From the NCBI GenBank assembly GCA_049323655.1, contig JBMONO010000038.1, positions 62,001 through 126,000 on the forward strand: a DNA stretch of 64,000 bases, written 5' to 3'. This DNA comes from DB1 sp049323655 (GTDB lineage: Bacteria; Desulfobacterota; Desulfobulbia; Desulfobulbales; SURF-16). Below the pieces are notes generated by a model, which was not told the DNA's origin, did no database searches, and saw only the letters and a program-made list of their open reading frames with translations. Position 1 is the first letter of the stretch. Every line of letters begins with the position of its first letter. This document shows, piece by piece, positions 36,817 through 44,997 of this stretch. A program made the translations under genes and the position numbers.

Positions 36817-39800
36817 CGTCTCGCTCACTATCGACGGGCAGCCTGTCCGGGTCGCCTTTGGCGCCACTCTCAAGGAGGCAGCCGCGGCCGTCAACATTGC
36901 CCTGCCTGGCCTGTGCCACCTGCCGGGCAGGGCTGACAGCGCCGCGCCCTGCCTGCTTTGCATGGTGGAGGCCGACGGCGAGAGGGTGCGAGCCTGCCGC
37001 ACCCCGGCGCGGGCAGGAATGACGGTCCAGACCGATACACCCGCCCTTGCCGCGCACCGGAAGCAACAATTGGAACTCCTGATCGCCAACCACTACGGCG
37101 ACTGTCGCGCCCCCTGTAACCTGACCTGTCCCGGCGGCATCAATGTCCAGGGCTACGTCAATGCCATCGCCCGGGGCGAATATGGGGCGGCGCTCTCCCT
37201 GATCCGCGAAATGAACCCCCTACCAGGACTGGTTTGCCGTGTCTGCCCGCGCTTCTGCGAGAGCCGCTGCCGGCGGGTGCTGATCGACGAACCCATTGCC
37301 ATCAATCATCTCAAACGCTTTGCAGTGGAATACGGCCGGGCCACAGCCTCTCGGCCCAGACCCGGCACTTCCTCCGGCCGCAAGGTGGCGATAGTCGGCG
37401 GCGGGCCGGCCGGGCTTTCCTGTGCCTGGTTTCTCCGCCTGCTTGGCCACACCGTGACGATCTACGAGGCGGGCGACAAAATGGGAGGCATGGCGCGCCA
37501 GGGCATTCCGCCGTTCAAGCTCCCTGATGCCGAGATCGATCGCGAGGTGGAAACCATTATTGAGCTTGGGGTTCATGTTCGTCTCGGCAAACGCTGGGGC
37601 CGGGATTTCACCATTGGTGATCTCCTGACCCGAGGCAACGACGCGGTATTTCTGGCCACCGGCATACCCGGCCAGAAGCAGCTCGAACTGCCGGGACAGG
37701 AAGAAACCCGCGATGCCTTGGATTTCCTGCGCGCCTTGCGCCGGGAAAAGCCGGAACCGGTCGGTGGCCGAACCATGGTCATCGGCGGCAGCCGGGTGGC
37801 GGTGGAAGCGGCGCGCGCCGCCCTGCGGGCCGGTGCGCAGCAGGTCACTGTGGTCTACCCCCGCGCCAAGGTGGAGATGAATGCCCAACAGCGCGACATT
37901 GCCGAGGCGGAAAAGGAGGGGGTGCAATTTTTGATGATGGCGCAACCCCTCCGCATTCTTCGCCAAGGCGAACAGTTGCGGGTGGAAATGGCCCGAACCG
38001 TGCTGGGTGAAGCCGACGAACGGGGACTGCGGCAGCCGATGATCATGCCTGGCTCTTCCCTTTGGTGGGAAGGAGACAGCGTCCTGACCGCGCTGGGCCA
38101 GGAAAGCGATGGCGCCTGCACCGCCTACGGGGATCTGGAAACACAACTGGCGCTGACCCCAGGCAAAACCATCAAGGTCAACCCCTCCACCATGGCTACC
38201 GGCGTCGCGAAAATCTACGCCGGCGGTGACGTGGTTAGCGGCCCCCGCAGCCTCATCCAGGCGGTGGACAGCGGCCGGCGGGCCGCGGCGGCAATCCACA
38301 GGGAGCTGGCCGGCAAGGCGATGGCAAGAGCCGAGGAGGGGCGAATCAATTTCAGCCGCGGTCGCAAATTCGAGGAGGTGGACATGGCCATCTTCAGCGG
38401 CCAGGCCATCCGATTGCGGGAGACGATTCCGGCTCGGCCGCCGGAGCGGCGACTGGACGACTTCGACCAGGTCGAACTGGGCTACAGCGAGGAGATGGCC
38501 CGGCGCGAGGCCGGGCGCTGCTTGCAATGCGGCTGCCTGGGACTGTCCAAGTGCGAATTCCGGCCGCTCCTCAATACCTTGAAGCTCCAGACCCGGAACG
38601 CCCTCACCCATCCCCGTGCCGAGGTGAACCTCGCTCACCCATTTATCGTCATCGATGCCAACTGCTGCATCGGTTGCGGCCGCTGCGTGCGAGTCTGCGA
38701 GTTCGACGCCTTCACCCTGCGCCGCGGCGGTACCGATGAACGGCCGAGCCTTATTCCGACCATCTCCGACGCCTGCATTTCCTGCGGCGCCTGTGTCGAC
38801 GCCTGCCCAACCGGGGCTTTAACCAAAAAGGATCTGTTCCTGCCCTTGCTCCCCGGCGAGGCCAGGGAAGTGCAAAGCGTCTGCACCTACTGCGGCACCG
38901 GCTGCAATGTCAACCTCCAGGTCAAAAATGGCCTCCTGCTCGAGGTCAGGGCCTGTCGGGAACAGCCGCCCAATCACGGCGACCTCTGCGTCAAGGGCCG
39001 CTTCGGTTTTGATTTTCACCGGCACCGGGATCGCCTGATTCATCCCCTGGTGCGCACCTCCATCGATGACCCGTTTCGCAAGGCGAGCTGGGACGAGGCC
39101 CTGGCTCTCGTCGCTGCCGGTTTCAGAAAGGTGCTGGCCGCATGCGGCTCATCCGGGATCGGGGTGCTCTCCTCGTCGCGCTGCGAAAACGAGGTGAACT
39201 ATGTGGCGCAAAAATTCGCACGGGTGGCGCTCGGCAGCAACAACATCGACAACTGCGCCCGGGTCTGCCACGCCCCGTCGGTGAGCGGCCTGCGGATCGC
39301 CCTAGGCAGCGGCGCCGCCACCAACTCTTTGGATAACATCGGCCTGGCCGAGGTGATTTTGGTCAGCGGCTCCAATACCGACGAGGCCCATCCGGTGGTG
39401 GGCATGAAGGTGCGGCGAGCGGTGGCGGCCGGCGCCAAGCTGATCGTCATCGATCCCCGCCGCACCACGCTGGCGGCGATGGCGGACCTCTGGCTGCAAC
39501 TGACGCCCGGCACGAACGTCCTGCTCCTCAACTCCCTGCTCCATGCCATCTTCGCGGAAGGTCTGGAAGACGGGGAGTTCATCGCCAGCCGCACGGAAAA
39601 TGTCGAGGCGGTGCGGGAGCATGTCAAAGACTTTGCACCGGAGGCAATGGCCGCCCGCACCAGAGTGGAGCCAAAACTGGTCTGCCGGGCCGCCCGCCTC
39701 TACTGTTCGACCCGCAAGGGACTGATCCTGTATGGCCTCGGCATGACCGAGCACCGCAACGGTACCCAGGGAGTGATGGGACTCGCCAATCTGGCACTGG

Positions 39801-40921
39801 TCAGCGGTAATATTGGCAGGCCGGGTGCCGGGATCTGCCCGTTGCGCGGCCAGAACAATGTGCAGGGCTCCTGCGACATGGGCGCGCTGCCCTATGTCTA
39901 TCCCGGCTATCAGGACGTTGCCGACGAGACGGCCCGCGAGCGGCTGAGCATGGCATGGGGGGCGAAGCTGCCCACCTCCGCCGGGATGACCGAACCCGAG
40001 ATGTACGAGGCCGCCCTGCGCGGGCAGTTCAAGGGGATTTACTGCATCGGCTACGATCCGGTCCATACCCAGGCCGACGTCGCTGTCGTGAAAAAGGCCT
40101 TCGCCGCCATGGAGATGGTGGTGGTCCAGGACCTCTTTCTCACCGAGACCGCCAAAATGGCGCATGTGGTCCTACCAGCCGCCTGTTTCTATGAAAAGGA
40201 CGGAACCTTCACCAATGCCGAGCGGCGGGTGCGGCGGATCAGAAAAGCGGTTTCGCCTCCCGGCCAGGCCCTGCCCGACTGGCAGATCACCTGCCACCTT
40301 TCCGAGGCCATGGGCTACCCCATGCACTATGACGGGCCGGACAAGATCATGGAGGAAATAGCCAGAAGCGCCCCGATCCTGGGAGGAATCGACTACCGGC
40401 GGCTGGAGGGCGAAGGACTGATCTGGCCCTGCCCCACCACCGACCATCCCGGCACCCCCATTCTCCATGCCCAGAGCTTCACCCGCGGCAAGGGGCGATT
40501 CATGGTGCTGGCCAATGCCGAGCCGTTGGAAAGCCCGGACAGCGAGTATCCCCTGATCCTGATCACCGGACGCCGCCTCGCCCATTACAACAACGGCTCG
40601 ATGACCCGCCGCTGCCGGGGACTGCTCGGTCTTGTTCCGGAAGAAACCTTGGAGATCCATCCGGACGACGCCGGGCGGCTCGGGATCGTTGACGGCATGA
40701 CGGTGGAAGTCCGCTCGCGCCGGGGCGCTATTCGTTTACCGGCCGTGGTCACGGAGCGGAGCCAGCCCGGCAGCGTTTTCGCGGCTTTTCATTTCGACAC
40801 GCCGCTGGTCAACACCATCACCAGTCCCGGCCGCGACGAGATCGCCTCGACCCCGGAGTACAAGGTTTGCGCGGTGGCGGTAACAACGGTACCTGAGGAG
40901 CTGCCTAAGCATGGGAACTGA
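36809..40921 (+). CDS. GltD-like flavoprotein fused to a formate-dehydrogenase-type molybdopterin oxidoreductase
   Basis: One 1370-residue polypeptide joins domains usually found on separate proteins. They are an N-terminal [2Fe-2S] region with cysteines near 32-70, a GltD-type cysteine cluster (CRVCPRFCESRC near 143), an FAD/NAD(P) Rossmann domain (VGGGPAGLSCAWF near 195, second nucleotide motif near 325), two ferredoxin motifs (CCIGCGRCVRVC near 619 and CISCGACVDAC near 656), and a bis-MGD domain starting at CTYCGTGC near 692. The metal ligand position reads CARVCHAPSVSGL near 817, with cysteine where many formate dehydrogenases have selenocysteine. Formate is the likely substrate; NAD(P)H and ferredoxin are likely partners through HdrA/MvhD. 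Confidence 0.88.
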   Translation: MRDVSLTIDGQPVRVAFGATLKEAAAAVNIALPGLCHLPGRADSAAPCLLCMVEADGERVRACRTPARAGMTVQTDTPALAAHRKQQLELLIANHYGDCRAPCNLTCPGGINVQGYVNAIARGEYGAALSLIREMNPLPGLVCRVCPRFCESRCRRVLIDEPIAINHLKRFAVEYGRATASRPRPGTSSGRKVAIVGGGPAGLSCAWFLRLLGHTVTIYEAGDKMGGMARQGIPPFKLPDAEIDREVETIIELGVHVRLGKRWGRDFTIGDLLTRGNDAVFLATGIPGQKQLELPGQEETRDALDFLRALRREKPEPVGGRTMVIGGSRVAVEAARAALRAGAQQVTVVYPRAKVEMNAQQRDIAEAEKEGVQFLMMAQPLRILRQGEQLRVEMARTVLGEADERGLRQPMIMPGSSLWWEGDSVLTALGQESDGACTAYGDLETQLALTPGKTIKVNPSTMATGVAKIYAGGDVVSGPRSLIQAVDSGRRAAAAIHRELAGKAMARAEEGRINFSRGRKFEEVDMAIFSGQAIRLRETIPARPPERRLDDFDQVELGYSEEMARREAGRCLQCGCLGLSKCEFRPLLNTLKLQTRNALTHPRAEVNLAHPFIVIDANCCIGCGRCVRVCEFDAFTLRRGGTDERPSLIPTISDACISCGACVDACPTGALTKKDLFLPLLPGEAREVQSVCTYCGTGCNVNLQVKNGLLLEVRACREQPPNHGDLCVKGRFGFDFHRHRDRLIHPLVRTSIDDPFRKASWDEALALVAAGFRKVLAACGSSGIGVLSSSRCENEVNYVAQKFARVALGSNNIDNCARVCHAPSVSGLRIALGSGAATNSLDNIGLAEVILVSGSNTDEAHPVVGMKVRRAVAAGAKLIVIDPRRTTLAAMADLWLQLTPGTNVLLLNSLLHAIFAEGLEDGEFIASRTENVEAVREHVKDFAPEAMAARTRVEPKLVCRAARLYCSTRKGLILYGLGMTEHRNGTQGVMGLANLALVSGNIGRPGAGICPLRGQNNVQGSCDMGALPYVYPGYQDVADETARERLSMAWGAKLPTSAGMTEPEMYEAALRGQFKGIYCIGYDPVHTQADVAVVKKAFAAMEMVVVQDLFLTETAKMAHVVLPAACFYEKDGTFTNAERRVRRIRKAVSPPGQALPDWQITCHLSEAMGYPMHYDGPDKIMEEIARSAPILGGIDYRRLEGEGLIWPCPTTDHPGTPILHAQSFTRGKGRFMVLANAEPLESPDSEYPLILITGRRLAHYNNGSMTRRCRGLLGLVPEETLEIHPDDAGRLGIVDGMTVEVRSRRGAIRLPAVVTERSQPGSVFAAFHFDTPLVNTITSPGRDEIASTPEYKVCAVAVTTVPEELPKHGN

Positions 40922-41074
40922 CCATCCGATTCGCCTGACCCGCACGGTTAAGGGCGCGGGTTGCGCCGCCAAGCCGCCCCCCCCCGGCTCTCTCACAAAG
41001 CCATCTGCGGCCTGGAGCGGGAAAGCTGCACCAAGGCGCTGGCCGGCCTGGATGGTTCAGCACATCAACCATGA
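40911..41074 (+). pseudogene. selD: Remnant of selenide, water dikinase (selD), frameshifted and truncated
   Basis: The frame opens with MGTDHPIRLTRTVKGAGCAAK, which matches the start of SelD: IRLT, then the GAGC-x-x-K motif with catalytic cysteine and lysine. A run of nine C (40977-40985) then breaks the frame. In the shifted frame the text continues LSHKAICGL, matching the SelD segment ending in CGL, and reaches a stop at 41072-41074. The remaining ~290 residues of SelD are absent. The start overlaps the end of the formate-dehydrogenase gene by 11 bp, as an operon gene would. The motif match is direct; decay is inferred. A sequencing error in the C-run could explain the frameshift but not the missing body. 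Confidence 0.65.
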
Positions 41075-41152
41075 ATTCGGACAGACGCGGCGCGTTCCAC
41101 CACCTGTCCGGCCTTTTTACCTCTTTTTCTCAAAATCTCAAGGAGACGCACT

Positions 41153-41515
41153 ATGATTGAAGTGACCGCAGTTGCCGAAAGAAAACTCAAACAGTACCTC
41201 ACCGACAACAATCTTGATTCCGCGGTGCGGGTCATAGCCATGAGCGGGTGTGGCGGCCCGTCCCTCGGCCTTTCCCTGGATGAAGCGAAGGACAGTGATG
41301 CGGTCGTCGAAAAAGACTCGCTGCGGTTGCTGGTCAGCCGCGAGCTCGTTGACCTCTGCGGCCGGATCACGGTGGATTATGTGGAGCCGACCCGTTCCGG
41401 GTGCGGATGCGGCAGTGGCGGCGGTAGCGGATTTTCCATCTCGTCCGAACGGCCGCTGCCCGGCGGCGGAGGAAGCTGCGCTGGCTCCTGTTCGAGTGGC
41501 AGTTGTGGCTGCTGA
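41153..41515 (+). CDS. HesB/IscA-like protein with cysteine-rich C-terminal tail
   Basis: The 120-residue protein begins MIEVTAVAERKLKQYL, typical of the HesB/IscA-like fold. It continues with VRVIAMSGCGGPSLGLSLDE, where members of this subfamily often carry selenocysteine in place of the cysteine. It ends in a glycine/cysteine tail with at least seven cysteines (about residues 83-120). AAGGAG precedes the ATG. A role in metal or iron-sulfur handling is plausible but unproven. It follows the selD relic and closes the redox operon. Confidence 0.8.
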   Translation: MIEVTAVAERKLKQYLTDNNLDSAVRVIAMSGCGGPSLGLSLDEAKDSDAVVEKDSLRLLVSRELVDLCGRITVDYVEPTRSGCGCGSGGGSGFSISSERPLPGGGGSCAGSCSSGSCGC

Positions 41516-41584
41516 CAGAGGATGTTGACATTGGCAGGGTCAGACCGTTTCCCGGACAGCGGCGCGGCCTGACCCCTTATGCTT

Positions 41585-41720
41585 GATGGTCTCGTAAAAA
41601 GTGAAAATTAACCACAGAGACCACAGAGCGCACAGAGATAACTAATTGTAATTAAAGATGTTTTCTCTGCGTTCTCAGTGCGCTCTGTGGTGAAAAAAGA
41701 CTTTTTACGGGTTTGTCATG
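41585..41720. repeat. MITE-like repeat, copy 1
   Basis: This 136-bp non-coding element is about 80-85% identical by eye to 48444-48578, in the same orientation. Its ends carry short inverted termini (CGTAAAAAGT and ACTTTTTACG). Inside, an imperfect ~28-bp inverted repeat (beginning ACCACAGAG and ending CTCTGTGGT) would fold the whole element into a hairpin. It lies between the HesB-like gene and the histidine kinase gene. Confidence 0.8.
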
Positions 41721-41786
41721 CTTCGGATGCAAAACATCTCCGCACATCGGTGCCCCGAAATGCGCTTGGGCGGGAACGAAACCGTC

Positions 41787-43208
41787 TCAGACAGGAAATT
41801 CCATTATAAATTCCGTGCCGTGCCCCTCCTCGCTGACTGCGGAAATCTTCGCGTGGTGGGCGTCTATGATGTTTTTGACAATAGCGAGCCCGAGGCCGGT
41901 TCCCCTGGTTTTGTTGGTGTAAAAAGGGGTGAAGATCTGGGCCAGCATGTCGGCTGACATGCCCGTCCCGGTGTCGGCGACGGTCACCGCGAGACACTTC
42001 TTCTCCACCGCATGGCAGGTGGTGATAAAGATCGTGCCTCCCTCCTCGATGGCCTGCACCGCATTGACCAGAATATTGAGAAACGCCTGATAGAGCAGGT
42101 CGAAATCCCCCTGAATCCTCGGCAGATCCGGCCCGTAATTGGTTGTCACCTCAATATGGCGGTCGGCAAACTCCGGCACCATGAAATCGAGCACCCGGAT
42201 CAGCACCTCATTGATGTCGATTTCCTTCAGTCGTGGCTGCTGCGGCCGGGCAAAATCGAGAAACTCACGAACAATCCGGTCGAGTCGGCTTGTCTCCTGG
42301 ACAATGATATCAGCCAGTCTCCCGTTTTCCGGCGCCGACTTTGCCAACCGTTTGCCGAGAATCTCCGCGGTGCTGCGAATAATACCCAGGGGATTCTTGA
42401 TCTCGTGGGAGACGGACGCCACCATTTTCCCCAGCGATGCCAGCCGTTCCGCCTGGTTGAGTTTGACCTCCAGGCGACTGCGCTCTTCGGCCCGGGCCGC
42501 GATAATTCGGTCGGCCCGGGCCACGATAAAACGGAGAGTAAAAAAGAGCCCGCCCATGATGACCAAGGAAACGAAGATGATCCATGACTGCATCTGGATC
42601 AGATCCTCCACCTCATCGGTAAGATCCTGGACAATCTCGATGACGCCCATGACGTCCTCGGTGGGGCTGAAAGGCTTTTCCTTGCGCAGGGGGATGAAGG
42701 TCCGCATCTGACAGACAGTTTTATCCGACCCCCAGAGGAAACTGAAAATCGGCCCCTTGACCTGCAGCACCGAGACGCTTTCCCCGGTCAGGGCCTTTTC
42801 ATATTCTTCCTTGCCAATATCCTTTTTGCCGACCAACTCACGGATCGTGCTGTAGGATACCTGATTTTCCTTCTTGGAAAAGATGGTGACAGAGGCGATA
42901 TTGGTGCCGTGGGTGGCACTGCGCACTACCAGGTCAAGCTGCCGGAACTGCCTGGGGTCTTCGACGGCGATCTGCCGGTTCTGCAGGGCCAGGGGCAGTA
43001 CAAACTGCTGAAAAACCTGGTGTCCGACATTTTCGGCCAGCACCAGGGTGTAGGCCTTGCTGCGCTCCAGCAGCACATCCTTGGCGTAGTTGGAGATAAC
43101 AAAGGAGAGAACCAGCGAGGTAACGAGGATGACCACCAGACTGGTAAAGGAAAAGAATTTCACCAGTCTGAACGGCTTGACCATATCGCCGTTGTCACGC
43201 TTCACCAT
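41787..43208 (-). CDS. Membrane-bound sensor histidine kinase
   Basis: The 473-residue protein has a transmembrane helix near residues 17-38, a periplasmic sensor of about 165 residues, a second helix near 207-228, and a cytoplasmic kinase core. The H-box SVSHEIKNPLG holds the phospho-accepting histidine near 267. The N-box (LNILVNAVQAI), G1 (DTGTGM) and G2 (GTGLGLAIVKNI) are intact. No response regulator is adjacent, so the partner is unknown; the kinase core resembles ZraS/AtoS-type kinases. Its start overlaps the radical SAM gene by 14 bp; an alternative ATG at 43184 would remove the overlap. Confidence 0.88.
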   Translation of the reverse strand: MVKRDNGDMVKPFRLVKFFSFTSLVVILVTSLVLSFVISNYAKDVLLERSKAYTLVLAENVGHQVFQQFVLPLALQNRQIAVEDPRQFRQLDLVVRSATHGTNIASVTIFSKKENQVSYSTIRELVGKKDIGKEEYEKALTGESVSVLQVKGPIFSFLWGSDKTVCQMRTFIPLRKEKPFSPTEDVMGVIEIVQDLTDEVEDLIQMQSWIIFVSLVIMGGLFFTLRFIVARADRIIAARAEERSRLEVKLNQAERLASLGKMVASVSHEIKNPLGIIRSTAEILGKRLAKSAPENGRLADIIVQETSRLDRIVREFLDFARPQQPRLKEIDINEVLIRVLDFMVPEFADRHIEVTTNYGPDLPRIQGDFDLLYQAFLNILVNAVQAIEEGGTIFITTCHAVEKKCLAVTVADTGTGMSADMLAQIFTPFYTNKTRGTGLGLAIVKNIIDAHHAKISAVSEEGHGTEFIMEFPV

Positions 43209-44925
43209 TGCACACCCCGCACCGTCTGCAGCGGACCGTGTCGCACGGCCCGGTCGTTTTGCCAGCTAATGCCCGCCGGTATTCGGCCCAAAGATAGTCC
43301 CGCCGTATACCGTGATCCACCACCTCCCAGGCAAAGACCTCGCCCCGGTCCCGAGCCCGGGTATACTCGTCGGGATCAATACCATGTCCCCGGAAGAGCT
43401 GCCGCCAGTTTTTCCCGGAAACGGCAAGGGCAACGAGCATCTCCCCAACCCGACGGTCACCCCGGGCCAGCACCGCCTGCAAAAAGGCGTTGTCAGGCTT
43501 GTCTGAATTCATCCGCAAATTAGCCTGCCCGGCAAAGCGGCTGCGCAGATAAGCAATTTTTTTCTTCAGAACCGGGACGCCGGCAAAAGCGGCATACTGA
43601 AAAGGAGTCCATGCCTTGGGGACAAAACAGTTGAGGCTGACGATGATGGTGGCGAGTCGTCCGCGTTCGCGACCAATCGCCATGGCGCGCTCCCGGATTC
43701 TCAGGGTAAAATCGGCAAGCTCCGCCAGATCCTCGTCGTTTTCGCCGGGCAGGCCGACCATAAAATAAAGTTTAAGATTGGTGACGCCGGCCGTAACGAG
43801 CAGTTCGGCGGCCCGGAGGACATCCTCCTCGCCGAGCCCCTTGTTGATCACCCGGCGTAACCGTTCGGAACCACCATCCGGAGCAATGGCCGCGGTCTTC
43901 AGTCCGCTGCTTTGCAAAAGGGCGAGAAGCTCGGGGCCGAGGGCATCGGCCCGCAACGAGGAAAAGGCGAGCGAGCAGGAGGATGCCTCCAGCGTCACGG
44001 CGAGACGGGCCAGATCATCGGGACGGGCCATCTCCATGCCGAGCAGGCCGACCCGCTCCACAGTTGCCGGTTTTTCCGCCAGGGCAGCCTCGATCGCCTC
44101 CGCCGTCCACAGTCGTGGCGGTCGGTAGACAAAGCCGGCGGCACAGAAACGACACCCGCGACTGCATCCCCGGCCCATCTCGACCAGAAAGAGGTCGGCA
44201 AATTCGGCGTCCGGGGTGAGCAGGCGCGAATGGCCGGCAACCGGGCTATTGATCAAGGTCGGCCGCCGTACCGGAAAAGGAATGGCATCACTGGCCGGCA
44301 CAATGGCGGCAAGCCTGCCTTTCTCACCACAATGCATCGTGTAGAGGCTGGGCACGTAACAACCGGGGACAGTGGCGGCAAAATCGGCCAGCAGTTCCCG
44401 GCGCTGGGGGTAATGGGTATCGGCGCCGATGGCAAGCAGTTTCTCGATCAGCAGTTCCAGGGTCACTTCCGCCTCCCCGAGCAAAAAGAGATCGACACAG
44501 GGGGCAAGGGGTTCGGGATTGATGAAGGTTGCCACGCCGCCGGCAATAACCAGAGGGTTGCCGGGACGAATCTCTCCCTCCTGCTCCCGTTCAATGGCCC
44601 GCGGCCTGATTCCGCCGGTGACGAACAGCCGGATGAGATTGATATAATCCTGTTCGAAACTGATCGAGCAGAGCAGGACAGGAAAATCGATCAACAGCCG
44701 GGAGGACTCGATGGAACGTGGCGGTGCCGAGGGAGTGTCCGGGAGAAAGATCCGCTCACAGACAACGGCCGGGTGTCGGTTGGCAAGGGAATAAACAGTC
44801 TGCATGCCGAGATTCGACATGCCGAGCCGATAGACATTGGGGAAGAGCAGAGCGATTGGCAGCAGCCCGGTCCAACGTTTGCGGACAGCACCGTTCTCCT
44901 GGACTGGCGGGCGATGACCTTTCAT
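43195..44925 (-). CDS. B12-binding-type radical SAM protein
   Basis: The 576-residue protein has an N-terminal cobalamin-binding-like domain (about residues 20-180, with VIAGGVATFINPEPLAP) and a radical SAM core. The cluster-binding CxxxCxxC motif reads CSRGCRFCAAG, near residue 258. The C-terminus ends with a short cysteine motif (CRRCGVC). It resembles the N-terminal partner of the TIGR03960-type radical SAM proteins often fused to or paired with a DUF2344 domain; that partner is not seen here. The reaction is unknown. It lies between ftsZ and the sensor kinase on the same strand. Confidence 0.82.
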   Translation of the reverse strand: MKGHRPPVQENGAVRKRWTGLLPIALLFPNVYRLGMSNLGMQTVYSLANRHPAVVCERIFLPDTPSAPPRSIESSRLLIDFPVLLCSISFEQDYINLIRLFVTGGIRPRAIEREQEGEIRPGNPLVIAGGVATFINPEPLAPCVDLFLLGEAEVTLELLIEKLLAIGADTHYPQRRELLADFAATVPGCYVPSLYTMHCGEKGRLAAIVPASDAIPFPVRRPTLINSPVAGHSRLLTPDAEFADLFLVEMGRGCSRGCRFCAAGFVYRPPRLWTAEAIEAALAEKPATVERVGLLGMEMARPDDLARLAVTLEASSCSLAFSSLRADALGPELLALLQSSGLKTAAIAPDGGSERLRRVINKGLGEEDVLRAAELLVTAGVTNLKLYFMVGLPGENDEDLAELADFTLRIRERAMAIGRERGRLATIIVSLNCFVPKAWTPFQYAAFAGVPVLKKKIAYLRSRFAGQANLRMNSDKPDNAFLQAVLARGDRRVGEMLVALAVSGKNWRQLFRGHGIDPDEYTRARDRGEVFAWEVVDHGIRRDYLWAEYRRALAGKTTGPCDTVRCRRCGVCNGEA

Positions 44926-44997
44926 GCGGGCGGCAAGGCGGTGGCTCGTCTCTGAACGGATACGGAACCGGCGTTCCTGACAGCAGCCGATGCCGTA

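Noticed and set aside
37220..38638. 472-codon minus-strand frame opposite the formate-dehydrogenase fusion gene
   Set aside because: This is an antisense shadow in high-GC sequence; the plus-strand reading contains unmistakable cofactor motifs.
39240..39290. Possibility of a selenocysteine (TGA) codon in the formate-dehydrogenase gene
   Set aside because: The ligand codon is TGC and the frame is open throughout, so no recoding is needed.
41075..41156. Continuation of the selD frame up to the HesB-like gene start
   Set aside because: The in-frame text after the C-run (to 41156) has no SelD similarity and reads as non-coding sequence, so the pseudogene was ended at the shifted-frame stop.
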